Notes under the pieces: model-generated | The model's database searches: none | Seen by the model: only the letters and a program-made list of their open reading frames with translations | What the model was told of the DNA's origin: nothing | Shown here: piece by piece, positions 41,916 through 52,377 of the stretch | Numbering within the stretch: position 1 is the first letter of the stretch | How the letters are laid out: the number at the start of each line of letters is the position of its first letter | Assembly: GCA_028583605.1 (NCBI GenBank) | Contig: CM053326.1 | Span: 349,912-413,911 of the forward strand | Direction of reading: 5' to 3' | From: Dastarcus helophoroides | Lineage: Eukaryota; Arthropoda; Insecta; Coleoptera; Bothrideridae | Length of the DNA stretch: 64,000 nt | Made by a program: the position numbers and the translations under genes

Positions 41916-43510
41916 TTTTTGTTAAAGTAGGGGAAAATGCTTTACGCACATATGGGAAGATAATTCAAATAGTGTCGGACTTCCGCTCAAACTACGGGTA
42001 CCGACTAAAAACCCCTACTTCTTCGGGCCGGGCCCTTGGCCCCCAATCCCTCCATCGGAACAGTACAATAGTGCTGAAGCACTGTTGTAAGCTGTTTTGC
42101 CTGAAACATAAGAACAAACAAAACAGAAAATTTTCGAAATGGAAGTCTTAGCCTAGAGGATCATCCTTGGTCTTCTAATCCTGGTTGGAATGTTTGGATC
42201 GTAATCCACTGCCTGTCGAACTAGTTCGTTGGGATGCGTTTCTGCTCTCACCATCGCCCTGGAATTAATTTCCCTAAGAAATTCTCTTACCAAAGGTAGT
42301 TCAACTTCTCTGTGGAGCTGATTATTTCTCACAAACCATGGAGCGTCCATGGCTTGTCTTAGAAAGACGTTCTGGAACACCTGGAGATTCTTCATCTGAT
42401 TATCCGTCGCCTGTGACCAAGCTACAGATGCGTAGGTCATCGCTGGTCTTATGATTGATTTGTATAGTAACACTTTAAGTCCAATGGACAGGTTACTATT
42501 TCTACCAATCATCGCTTGCAGCAGTCCCTTCAGCATTTTGGCTTTGGACACTACATAATCGATGTGTGCCTGGAATGTTAGTCTTTTGTCTAGAATGACA
42601 CCTAGATACTTTGCCTGAAGTCTCCAGTTGACGTTTTGCCCATGAACATTTACATGTCCATATGGTTGAAGTCTTTTTCGAGTGAAAAAGACTGCTTGGG
42701 TCTTGTCTGCGTTGACTTGGATTCTCCATTGGCCGAAGTAATCTAGTAGACTGTCTGTTGCCTCCTGAAGTCGTCTGGTGACCACCTCTGAACTGAAAGA
42801 GTACGCCACTAAAGCTGTGTCGTCTGCGTAAGTCGCCAATAAGGTGTGGTCGATTGTTGGATTGGTTCTCGGGATGTCTGCTGTGAACAAAGAATACAGC
42901 AGAGGTGACAAGGCAGAGCCTTGAGGCACCCCATACTGTAGCCTAAACTGGTTTGATAGTTCCTGTCCTACCTTTGCTCTGAATGAGCGCTGGTCCAGGA
43001 ACGAGCTTACCATTTGAACCATTGTTGGAGGTATTCCAAACTGGTGCATCTTGTAGACCAATCTTTGGTGCCAAACTGTGTCAAATGCCTTGGAGATATC
43101 GAAGAAAATAGCTCCCACTACCTGGTTCCAGTTCATGCGTTGACTGATTGTTTCAACCACTCTCAGAAGTTGGTCTGAGGTAGAGTGCATAGGTTGGAAC
43201 CCAAATTGTTCCTTAGGAATTATGTCGCGATTGCTGATGATATTCTGCAGACGTTTTCTTAAAATCCTTTCCGCCACCTTACCCAAGTTGAATAAGAGGC
43301 TGATTGGTCTGTAATTTGGGAAAATTTCCCATCCTTACCTGGCTTAGGAATGAAGATAACGTTTGCAGTTTTCCATCTTGTTGGAAAATACCGGAATTTA
43401 AACATGGAATTGACTATTGCTCCAAAGTATTTGACAGCTTGGTCCGGACTGCCTCTGGTTTGTCCTCCGAGGCCTTTTATTGGGAAGCGATTGTCATTAA
43501 GATTCAATTT
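41916..43510 (-). pseudogene. LINE-A (Jockey-like) RT and 3' UTR
   Basis: The longest coding remnant of the window. A 377-codon frame (43286-42153) holds RT motif A FFDISKAFDTVWH, motif B GVPQGSALSPLLYSLFTADI, motif C YADDTALVAYS, block E KYLGVILDKRLTFQAHIDYV and the C-terminus DYDPNIPTRIRRPRMIL. The upstream blocks (KTANVIFIPKPGKDGKFSQ) lie in another frame from 43507, because of a small deletion near 43310. The catalytic YADD is intact. The 3' UTR (42152-41922) ends in a poly(A) tract. No endonuclease or ORF1 is attached, so it is 5'-truncated as well as frameshifted. Jockey-like assignment rests on motif wording. Confidence 0.9.
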
Positions 43511-44757
43511 ACCATCCTTAACGAATACTATTCTTAGAAAGAATGCAATTATCGGCTTTTGTCTATCTCAGTTGCAGCTCCATTAAAATGAAACGCAATT
43601 AGGACAGTTGATAGTAAACGTCTACTAAACATTCGGGCTGTAATGGACCCAGGGACAAAAACTTTGAGCAAATATCCCAGGCTCGACATTACTCACCCTT
43701 TGTTCATCCTAATTGCATTTTTCATGATAAGGAAAAGCACTTAAGACGACAAACATCCTCTTATTCATTGGGGTGTAATTATCTTATCACTTTAGTGAAT
43801 ACTTCAATTTCTGCATAGCGATTTTTTTTTTCTACCGTTAAGCGTCGTCAAAAAGATGAATATACGGTATAACTTCCAAGGAAAAGGCTGACCTGCTAGC
43901 CTTAATGTTTGCTGAAAATTTCAAACTTGATTCTCGAAACTCAGGACCACTTATTCTTCCGAAGGTTAGCACTTCGATGTCTGCAGTCGTTTTCAGACAA
44001 CGCACAGTCAGGAAGATTCTCCTCGAGCTCGACACCTTGAAAGCTTCTAGCCTTGATGACATCCCCTCGTTTTTGTTCCTAAAAGTGCACTCCAGAGTTG
44101 ACTCCTGTCCCAAACAAATTGCTCACACTCTCTTACAACTAACCTTCTCTAACATCTGGAAATCCGCTAGGGTGCAGCCTGTCCCTAAAAGGTAAAAAGG
44201 AAATCTGGGTAACAACTATCGCCCTATATCGTTGTTACCAGTTATATTTAAAGTGATGATCAACGTCGAGATTCTCAAATATCTGTATCATAATAGAATT
44301 ATCTCGAACTGCCTGTCCGAGATGATGGAAACATATACCTTCTATTCTTCCCAAGGCTGGCACTTTGGTGCCTGAAGTCGTTTCCAGACAACGCACACTT
44401 AGGAAGATTCTCCTCGAGTTCGACCCATCGAAAGCTTCTGGTCTTGATGGCATCCCCGCCATTGTTTCTAAAAAGTCCGCTCCAGATTTGAATTCTGTCC
44501 CAAGCAAATTGTTCACACCGGTGGCGGCTGGTGACTTTTTGACAGGGTGTGCGCAGATGCAAAAATATTAGTAGTTAAGAGTTTAGGTGACTCCAGTGCC
44601 ATAGCAAGGTATTAAATTTAAGAGAAACAAATGTGATACAAAAGGTGTGATATTTAATAGTATTTTTACGAATTAAATTTTTAATTAACATCTTATAACG
44701 CCCAAAATATTTTTGGGTTATCATCTCTAAATTATTTTCATCGAGTACAAAAAAAAA
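42997..44757. repeat. Source copy of the segment in the composite hAT
   Basis: Colinear with 38295-40045, starting at GGAACGAGCTTACCATTTGA and ending in the A run after TTTTCATCGAGTAC. In a sampled ~240-bp piece I count about nine mismatches. Contains part of LINE-A, a ~250-bp link with a short inverted repeat (ATGAAACGCAATTAGGACAG near 43587 and its near complement near 43703), LINE-B RT, and the first ~240 bp of hAT-n1. Confidence 0.9.
43850..44510 (+). pseudogene. LINE-B RT N-terminal region
   Basis: Same content as 39130-39811: MFAENFKLDSRNSGPL, VRKILLELDTLKASSLDDIP, NIWKSARVQPVPKR, YRPISLLPVIFKV, and a second partial copy TLRKILLEFDPSKASGLDGI at about 44398. The hAT-n1 element interrupts it after SKLFT; the reading resumes at 45588 on the far side. 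Confidence 0.85.
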
Positions 44758-45579
44758 ACATTATCAATATTTCTGAGCCACTTTAAAGTACTCTGTAGGG
44801 TTGTACGTCGTTACGGCTCTGGGTTATTTAATTAAAATTGTTTGCTTTCATAGGAATAAAATTATATCGCTTTTTCATCAAATCTGCATTTGAAAATAAA
44901 ATATATTTTATTACAAAGTTCTAATTAAACTCTACAAAAACATTTAAAAAATATTTTTTTAAACAAAATCCGCTCTACGATCTTTTAAAGAAATAAAGTG
45001 TTCATTACTTTCTCATCAAAATTGTTTAAATCCAAATTTACAAATTAATAATTAGACCCTAGAATGGGTACTGCTGTCTCTTTGTGACTAGCGGTATTAT
45101 TGGCAGTTAGGTCTGTAAGCGGCACAATTAGCAATAGCAAACAGATCAGCCGGCACCTACGCATTTAGCATCATAAACCGTAAATACACACTCCAAACTC
45201 TAACTCGCACTCACCATTTGGCAATAGCGCATAAGCGCGGAGCGACGTACCCCGGGCTAGCTTTAACGTGGTGTTCTGTAAATTATTTCTCCATATCCCG
45301 CGGAGGCCGTTAATAGGCATCACACGGCAGCCACGCTAGGTGCATCATTCTGCGCGCACCAACTTATTTAAATTTCCTTATAATATTTAATATAATGGAA
45401 TCAAACGTTTGCGTACTTTATTCCAAGTCACTCACAAGTATTACTGGTTAATTAGTATATCATTATTTTGTGTTTAAAAATGTGATAAATCCAAGTCTTT
45501 TACATTAAACTGAAAAGAATAGATCTCTCATTTGACGAGGAGCGCGCGCTCTTGTGCTCTTTAAGACCAGCCGCCACTG
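44519..45579 (+). mobile_element. hAT-n1 element, complete
   Basis: 1061 bp, left end CGGTGGCGGCTGGTGACTTT, right end ACCAGCCGCCACTG (inverted match over ~14 bp). Flanked by the perfect 8-bp duplication GTTCACAC (44511-44518 and 45580-45587). No ORF of note, so mobilised in trans. It represents subtype 2 and contains an ~80-bp and a ~100-bp internal stretch absent from the 31.4-kb copy. Confidence 0.95.
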
Positions 45580-46310
45580 GTTCACACCCTATTACAACAA
45601 AGGTGTATTCCCTAATATCTGGAAATCTGCTAGGGTGCAGCCTGTTCCTAAAAAGTGAAAAAATAATCTGAGTAACAACTATCACCCCATATCTTTGTTA
45701 CCAGTTATATTTAAAGTGATGGAAAAGGTTATCAATGTCGAGATTCTCAAATATCCAGAGGATAATAGAATCATCTCGGACAGGCAATGCGGTTTCAGAC
45801 GACAACGCTCAACTAGCGATCTACTGGTATATGTTACTCATATCTGTAACTTAGCTGTGCAAAAACCTGGTGAGGCTAGAATTGTGGCATTGGATATCTC
45901 AAAAATCTTCGACATAGTTTCGCACCGATCTATTCTCCTCCAAATTGACATCTTATGGCCTTCCTCCTGGACTATGTTATTTGATATCCAGTTTTCTCGT
46001 TGAAAGATCTTTTCAGGTTGTCGTTAATAACATCTCATCTAAGACGTTTGCATTCAAGGGGTGCCTCGGGTATCTGTCCTGTCTCATACACTGTTTCTGT
46101 CACACATAAACCATCTCTTAGCTTCAACTTCCAATCCGATATACAGCTGCACAGATGATGGTAGGCTGATGTCATCTTTTCTCTCTCACAAACCTCTTAT
46201 CCGTCGCTGTTTCAAATCGACTAAGGGAACAGCTGATACAGATGATAAATCAGGACCTGGAAATCATTCTGGAATGGAGTAGGAAAAATTTGGTGGCCTT
46301 CAACAGTTCA
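45580..46310 (+). pseudogene. LINE-B RT palm region
   Basis: NIWKSARVQPVPKK, NNYHPISLLPVIFKVMEKVI, IISDRQCGFRRQRSTSDLLV, ARIVALDISKIFDIVSH (motif A), then in another frame GVPRVSVLSHTLFLSHINHL (motif B) and YSCTDDGRLMSSF (motif C, with YADD changed to CTDD). Frameshift between A and B at about 46005-46055. The catalytic motif change and stops show it is dead. Wording fits the CR1/Jockey group of APE-type LINEs. Confidence 0.85.
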
Positions 46311-47140
46311 AAAATTCAGGGCTCGGTTTTCTCTAAGAAAACATCAAAAGATAATGCAACAAACATACTAATGGAAGGTAAAATCTTCCCGATATGATCC
46401 AATCCTAGGAGAAAATGCGAGCACTAACTTCTCTTGGGACGATCATGTGCTCGCCATTGTCAAGTTCGCCTCATAGAAGTTAGGCTTTCTTTTAGAGCTA
46501 AAAAGTACTTTACATCTCATCAGCTGCTTATACTTTAAAAAACTCAAGTTAGGCCAACACTGAAGAATAATATTCTAATGTTTGAGGTCTAGCCCCAAAG
46601 CACACTTTAGCTTTTTTGGATTCAATTCAAAGAAGAGTGATTTGCCTAATTGATGACGAGAGTTTGATCGACTCTCTTGAATTACTAGAGATGGATCATT
46701 TGTTAGCATTCGAGTTGGATATACCAAACTGACGAGATCTAACAAGATCGAAACCGGTATTTGGTTTCCAAACTTCGAATCTAATAAATGTTCAATCTAT
46801 TGGTCTGTGCATTAGAGATGGATGGTTGGTGACTTATCTCTTTCCGACAAGTACTAATATGGGAGATGCTTGCAGGAACTAATTGGATTGATCCCCAAAG
46901 AGCAAGATTTTTGAGCATACAAGATATTCGAAGACAGCAAATTCCTGTGCGGTCCAGCCTGATACAGTGAGGTCTTCTATCTACGAAGACTCTTTTTTCT
47001 ACAGAACTTCTAAACTATGGAACTCGTTACCGAAAGGAATTTTCCCAAAAACTGACAACCTCTCTTTGATTAAGAAGGCGGTCCATCGCCATCTATCCTT
47101 GTTTCCGCATCCTACTCACAGTGCTTTGAAGACATAATAG
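46311..47140 (+). pseudogene. LINE-B RT C-terminus
   Basis: Frames give NILMEGKIFP, NFSWDDHVLAIVK, the IQFKEE.FA/ QRRVICLIDDESLID block, then after a DIM insertion the GRCLQELIGLIPK.ARFL, RQQIPVRSSLIQ/ VRSSIYEDSFFYRTSKLWNS, PKGIFPKTDNLSLIKKAVHR and HLSLFPHPTHSALKT end at about 47137. Broken by stops and shifts. Confidence 0.8.
46697..46812 (+). repeat. DIM fragment with 11-bp target duplication
   Basis: Central part of the DIM unit (TTGTTAGCATTCGAGTTGGA to TTGGTCTGTGCAT) inserted in LINE-B. TAGAGATGGAT is present at 46686-46696 and 46813-46823. LINE-B relatives lacking the insert read straight through. Confidence 0.8.
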
Positions 47141-48544
47141 AGTTGACAAAATATACACTTTGGCCAGAAAGATAAATTTTCAGAAAATGGTATGATCTTG
47201 AAAGTAATTGTTTAAAGAAGACAACTTTTGAAAACAAATTATAATTTTGAGATAAAGAGATACTTTGACCAAATAATTGAGATTTTCAAGAACATAGAGG
47301 ATTGGATTTTAAATAAATGAAGTCAAAATTTAAAAAAAGACCGATTCTAAGAAAACTAGCGACATTTACAAAAGTAGTTTAATTCAAAATAATCCCAAAA
47401 GCAAAAACGAATTTTGGAAAAAAATGTAATTTCGAGAAAAACATCGAAATTTTAAAAAATCAAAATTTGGAGAAAAAATTCGAAATTCGAAACTTTCCGG
47501 AGAAAGCTAATATTTGACATTTCCAACCCTCACTTTTAGTGGAATTCTTTTTGGTCGGGTGTTAGCAAATATTTATCGAAATACTTGTGGAATTTTTAAA
47601 TTTTGTTGCATTTTTATCGTTAATAAAGTTGATTAGTTATAAAGCCAATATTTGTCATCCACAAATTAAAAAGACAAATTTTGTGAAAAATCGCGGAATG
47701 TGAAAAATTGCGGAATGTGAAAAAAATTGAGATTAACAAAAAATGTCGAAATTTCAAGGAAAGTTAGAATTTTGAAGAAAAAATGGAAAATTGAATGTAA
47801 ATTTTAGCCGGCTTTACGAGCTAAGGGGGCTATTCTAGGTACGCCTATGCATTAAGCGATACCATAATGGGTGATTCATATTTTTAAGATGTGGAAAATT
47901 TCATACTTCACTTTTTGTTTATTGTTAAGTTTAAGTAAGGGTTAAAAATATCAAGGTGGAGTTCGTCCACGCATGTTATTTTAACGCAAGCTTTTCTTCC
48001 CAATCTTATTGTGGGATTGACTATATTTTCAGATACCGGTGATCAGAAAAGCTGGCTTGGAAATGGTTATTTCATTTTCAGTTCGCAGGTAATAACTCGG
48101 TTTATTCACAATTCCTTTCTAAATATCCTGAATTACATCTGGTGTGAGAGATTTTACAGCAAACATGAAGCTTTCGCAGTATCACTACAGTGTCATGCAT
48201 GATTTATTATCATTTTAAAGTAGATAGTTTTAGAAGCATCTAGAAAGACAAACATTTACTGATGCTAGACCACCCATGATATCCGCTATAGTTGCTTTGA
48301 GAAGCTGAAAATATCTGGTTTTTTTGCGTAACGTAAAAAGTGTTGTAAAAAAAATCCAGTAACTACACGCGTGATCTATGATCGATGTTCGGGATAATTT
48401 AGCTCTTTTTATTAAAGTGAAAACTTCTTTAGACGCGCTCAGGGACTTTTGATACGGAAAAAAGTGATGGTTTCGCGTTATCATGATGCTAATTCTCGTA
48501 GGCGAAATCCTCTAATGTTTACAGTCTATGCACCTATGAATAGA
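47141..48544. other. A-rich array and unassigned stretch
   Basis: 47190-47800 is an A-rich degenerate array with GAAAATTGCGGAATGTGA-type phrases. After that, two short ORFs (48011-48202 plus; 48230-48484 minus) without recognisable motifs. Confidence 0.45.
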
Positions 48545-48691
48545 ACCCCCAATATAATTAAAAAATCGCGAGATCGGCAGTGAGATTCGAACTTGGACCC
48601 CACCATGCACAAAGTATACATTCTGGACCACCGGACCACTCCAGCCTACGTTCTTGAAAGCTAAACTGGCCTGATAATCTAACCCTACCCC
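48545..48691 (-). mobile_element. tRNA-like SINE candidate, copy 1
   Basis: On the minus strand the sequence reads GGGGTAGGGTTAGATTATCA ... TGGTCCGGTGGTC (box A-like) ... AAGTTCGAATCTC (box B-like, T-loop GTTCGAATC) with ~35 bp between the boxes, followed by a T-rich end. The spacing resembles a tRNA-derived internal promoter. The cloverleaf is not convincing as a functional tRNA. Pol III control is inference. Confidence 0.5.
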
Positions 48692-48699
48692 TTCAGAGA

Positions 48700-48897
48700 G
48701 ATACTCAGTATCTCTCAACAACAGTTGCTGTAATGCGTTTTGATAGCCAACCTATCCTCTTTAGAGTATTTCTCTGAAGATGATAGATTGGCCATCGAAA
48801 CGCTATATGGCAGCTTTCGATGGTATTGTGCTTTTTTTAATCTTTCTTGGTTTCAGGAAACAAGATTTTTGAAAATAACCAAAGACCAGTCCGTTCC
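48700..48897. repeat. PAL repeat between the two SINE copies
   Basis: Left arm AACAACAGTTGCTGTAATGC, central TTTCTCTGAAGATGATAGAT, right arm to CAGTCCGTTCCAC. Confidence 0.75.
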
Positions 48898-48902
48898 ACG
48901 AA

Positions 48903-49013
48903 AACTCGGACTTACCGCCACGCACGAACACGAAACATGCATTCTAGACCACTGGACCACTGCAGCTTACATTCCTGAAAGCTAAACTTGCCTGATAATC
49001 TAACCCTACCCCC
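48903..49013 (-). mobile_element. tRNA-like SINE candidate, copy 2
   Basis: Same start GGGGTAGGGTTAGATTATCA and box A-like TGGTCCAGTGGTC as copy 1, but truncated in the box B region (AAGTCCGAG). Confidence 0.5.
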
Positions 49014-49449
49014 AAATATGCGAAAATGTGAATACTATAATTGTTTAAATTGGGTTTTAATTTGATTATTATTATTCCTATTGTTTTCGTTAACGAAAGT
49101 TGACTATATCAGAAAAGGAAAAACGCTGGCAAAATACGGGCAGGCATCAATTCGAAAGACGGCATGCGATGTTCGAGATTAAAATAGAAATCAAGGCAAC
49201 ATAATAGAAATACTTCACACGTACATAATTTCGCCTGCGCATTGCGAACGACAAGGCGACAACAAGAACTAGTAATATTTGGCGAGCGTGTGGCGACGCT
49301 GTTATATTTTAAATGACATTTCTTAAAATCTTGATTTAATATTTTAATTTGACTAATATTATAACATTCACAGTTAAATGTTTTGACTTTTGTGCTTTTG
49401 TGACCTAGATATTTCTTGTGAAATATAAAATAACAAAGTATTTTGGGGG
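49014..49449. other. Unassigned stretch
   Basis: Nothing recognised. Confidence 0.4.
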
Positions 49450-49794
49450 CTTATTGGTTCGAATTGATTATTAACACCTGATAGATTACACCGACTTTAT
49501 TATCAAACTAAACTCGGAACACTACAACTGAATAATGAACTCATTTATTGACGTCTAACTACTAACTCACTAACTATACTGTCTAACTGACTGACTGATT
49601 TGAGGAAAAGGCGACCGCCTTATATAGTTTTCGCTTCCGGGTTCTAGAAAAATACAGCAGATAAGGCTTATCGTTTGCCGAAATTTCTGGAATGCTTAAC
49701 TGCCGTTTGTTTCGTTATCGCGGCCGCTTTTCCTTATCAGATATTTCTAGAAAATTTTCTTACGTACTAAATTTTATAATTTACATTTCGCTAC
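49450..49794 (-). mobile_element. Solo LTR (HSE-LTR family), diverged
   Basis: Minus strand keeps TTTCTAGAA, GATAAGGAAAAGCGGCCGC, TTCCAGAAATTTCGG, CTTATCTGC, TTCTAGAACC, TATATAAGGCGGTC, TCAGTCAGTTAG and AATAAAG in family order. The termini are diverged; the target duplication is not clear. Confidence 0.8.
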
Positions 49795-49865
49795 TTATTA
49801 TTTTTATTTTTTATTTTTGCTACTATAAAATGAGAGATTTAACTACCGAATGATTGTGATAAAAC

Positions 49866-50140
49866 CTCTTACAACAATTGGCGTAAAAGAAAATTCTACT
49901 TGTAGAATGTGTGAAGAGGAAGAAGAAACTCTTCTACACGTATTATGTGAATGTCCGGCTCTGGAAAGGGATAGACATTCCAGCTTTGGGAATGCTCTGA
50001 CTGAACCAAAGACAATAGTGGAAACACCCATAAAGGAGGTTCTGGAATTCTTCAGACAAACGGTCCTATTATGAGATCGTGGGGGGCACAATAAGCGAAA
50101 GCTTCAGTGCTGCAGGGATAACCGACCCCATAGGAATAAT
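49866..50140 (+). pseudogene. LINE-D C-terminus and 3' end
   Basis: TTIGVKENSTCRMCEEEEET then LLHVLCECPALERDRHSS: the C-X2-C...H-X3-C C-terminal motif as in 25.3-26.1 kb, ending KEVLEFFRQTVLL with a stop at 50072. The 3' UTR ends CATAGGAATAAT, where the mariner element is inserted at a TA. 5'-truncated. Confidence 0.85.
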
Positions 50141-50206
50141 ACGAGGGTTGCCTTTTATATTTCGAGATTACAGAACAAAAACAAATATTAATCATCGAAA
50201 ATCACT

Positions 50207-51927
50207 TTATTGTTTTTCAAAATATTTCCCATGAAGATCTATATACTTTTGCATGCGTTTGAACCAATGGTCGAAGCACATTTGTCACTCTGATTAAGGT
50301 CTGGATTCTGGATTCGTTGTGGGTTGCCTAAAAATTTAGGCCAGCACTTAGGCCACCCTTTCCGGGCCCATTGTGCTATCCCCGTGATTGAGGTGTCCTT
50401 GGTTATTCATTCAGCCACCCAACCTTGTTGAGAAACTGAAGAACGTCCCTTGGATGCGCCTCTCTCAAACTGGCCACACTAGGCGCCAGAAGTCCGCCAG
50501 CGTGGATCCTCTGATTGGTGCTAGTGCCGGGCAGTGACACATCACGTGCTCGACACTCTCATCTTCTTCTAAGCACCCTCTGCAGCTCGGATCGTTTATG
50601 ATTCCCATTCTGTGGAGGTGTTTGTTTAATCGACAGTGACCTGTCCATATCCCTACAAGTTTCCTGAGATTATTCCTTGAGAGTTGTAGGCATAGTTTTG
50701 TCCTTTCCCTGCACGGCATTCTAATGAATGCGTGAGTTTGTCGGCATGTTGTTATCGATGCCCATAAAGCTTTGTGTTTACGATAAACTTCTTCGTTAAG
50801 TAGGGATCTTACGGTTGATCTTGCCAGGGGAAGGGTTGGTTCTGGTCCAAAGAATTGTCCCTCCGAACCCTTCCTCGCCAGTTTGTCAGCGCGTTCGTTT
50901 CCCTCTTTTCCAGAATGTCTTTTGATCCATATTAGATCAATTGCATTCTCTTCTGATAGACGTTCTGATTAAGGTATCTTCAAAACATGCATTCTGAATG
51001 CAGCAACCGCTTCTTCAGGTGTCGAAAAACGTTGACCTCTCAGTTTGTTTTTTACATACGGGAATAAAAATAAGTCATTCGGTGCCAAGTCAGGACTATA
51101 CGGCGGATGACTCATCAAATCGATGTTTTGGGTGCTCAAAAATGCAGTTGTTTGAGCCGATGCGTGAGAGCTCGCATTGTCGTGGTGAAGAGTGATCCGT
51201 CTTCGGCGGTTGGTTTTCCTGATTTCTTGGAAGACAACTGGCAAACAAATGGTTGTGTACCACTCAGAATTGACTATTCTGCGTTGTTCTAGTGGTACGG
51301 TTGCGACATGTCCAGTTTTTCCGAAAAAAAAGGCAACTATTTGCTTGGAAGTGCTTCGTGCGCGAACAACTTTTGTTGGATTTGGCTTATCTTGAAACAC
51401 CCATACAGTCGACTGCTGTTTACTTTCGGGCTCATACGCGTAAATCCATGATTCTTCACCTGTCACGATGTCATAGACGTTTTTCGAAGCACCCCTATCG
51501 TATTTTTTGAGCATTTCTTTCGACCAATCGACATTTTTTTGAGCGATTGACAAATTGTGTGGGATCCAACGCGAACAAATTTTGTTGACAGTCAAATGTT
51601 TATGCAATATTGAATGTATGCTGGTCCCACTAATCCCTAAGGTTGTCTCAATCTCACGATAGGTCACATGACGATCTTGCAATATCAGTTCGCGCCTAGC
51701 ATCAATGGTTTTCGGAACAACAACTGATTTTGGAAGACCTTCACGAAATTCGTCTTGGAGTGAACTACGACCACGATTGAATTCACCATACCATAGATAA
51801 ACACTGGTCCTTGATGCAGCTTCATCGCCAAAAATTGAATTAAGTTCATCCATGCACTGTTGCTGAGTTAATCCACGTCGAAAGTTGTAAAAAATAATCG
51901 CACGAAAATGTTCACGATTAGTTCCAT
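50207..51927 (-). pseudogene. mariner transposase, inactivated
   Basis: A 294-codon frame (51853-50969) holds the N-terminal HTH region (DELNSIFGDEAASRTSV; RHVTYREIETTLGISGTSIH) and the DDE domain: VTGEESWIYAYEP, LHHDNASSHAS, and HPPYSPDLAPNDLFLFP. The second and third aspartates have 34 residues between them, the D34D spacing of mariner. The first catalytic Asp (GDE in the family) is Glu here. The likely start is the ATG at 51927, with a small frameshift within five codons before REHFRAIIFYNFRRGL. At the 3' end two stops and the LINE-E insertion separate the last ~30 codons, which end at 50207. The enzyme would cut and paste the element by its termini; this copy is dead. Confidence 0.9.
50301..50963 (-). 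mobile_element. LINE-E insertion in mariner, copy 2
   Basis: 663 bp with a perfect 12-bp duplication TCTGATTAAGGT (50289-50300, 50964-50975) of mariner sequence. The minus strand encodes an 84-codon frame MPCRERTKLCLQLSRNNLRK ... GHCRLNKHLHRMGIINDPSC with C-X2-C...H-X3-C (RGCLEEDESVEHVMCHC), the LINE C-terminal Cys/His motif, and upstream the end of RNase H. 5'-truncated; 3' tail of AATCCAG-type repeats. Confidence 0.95.
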
Positions 51928-52138
51928 TTTTGGGCCGAGATGAATCTTTTAAGTTACTGTAAACAACACAAATAGCGCTCGTATGTCAAAATGTTCTCAG
52001 TACGTATAACCTCAAAAATGTCCAACTTTACGATTAGAGCTGTCAGTTGCCAGATTGCAACACTAGGGTTGCCAAATCACGAAACATAAAAGGCAACCCT
52101 CGTACTAACAATAAGTGATGAATAGATTGGATAATATC

Positions 52139-52365
52139 TCTGGATTCTGGATTCTGAATTCGTTGTGGGTTGCCTAAAGTTTAGGCCAGCACTAAGGACA
52201 TCCCTTTCCGGGCCCATGGTGCTATCCTCGTGATTGAGGTGTCCTTGGTCGTTCATTCAGCCACCCAACCTTGTTGAGAAACTGAAGAACGTCCCTTGGA
52301 TGCACCTCTCTCAAACTGGCCACACTAGGGCGGAAGTCCCCCAGCGTGGATCCTCTGATTGATAT
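52139..52365 (-). mobile_element. LINE-E insertion, short copy 3
   Basis: 227 bp with a perfect 12-bp duplication TTGGATAATATC (52127-52138, 52366-52377). Contains only the 3' UTR end and about three repeats of the heptamer tail. It lies 37 bp from the mariner end. Confidence 0.95.
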
Positions 52366-52377
52366 TTGGATAATATC

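Larger units (their letters stand above)
50142..52102 (-). mobile_element. mariner element interrupted by LINE-E
   Basis: Termini CGAGGGTTGCCTTTTATATT and, from the other side, CGAGGGTTGCCTTTTATGTT match over ~30 bp and are flanked by TA (50140-50141, 52103-52104). Without the LINE-E insertion and its duplicated site the length is ~1.29 kb, the usual mariner size. It is inserted in the tail of LINE-D. Confidence 0.95.

Noticed and set aside
41885..42151. 88-codon plus ORF (also 22173-22481)
   Set aside because: Both are antisense to the LINE-A 3' UTR and C-terminus and recur with each copy.
48545..48691. Functional tRNA gene
   Set aside because: The T-loop-like GTTCGAATC is good but acceptor and anticodon stems do not pair convincingly; a SINE candidate is the better call.
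50998..51510. Several plus-strand ORFs
   Set aside because: They are antisense shadows of the mariner transposase.
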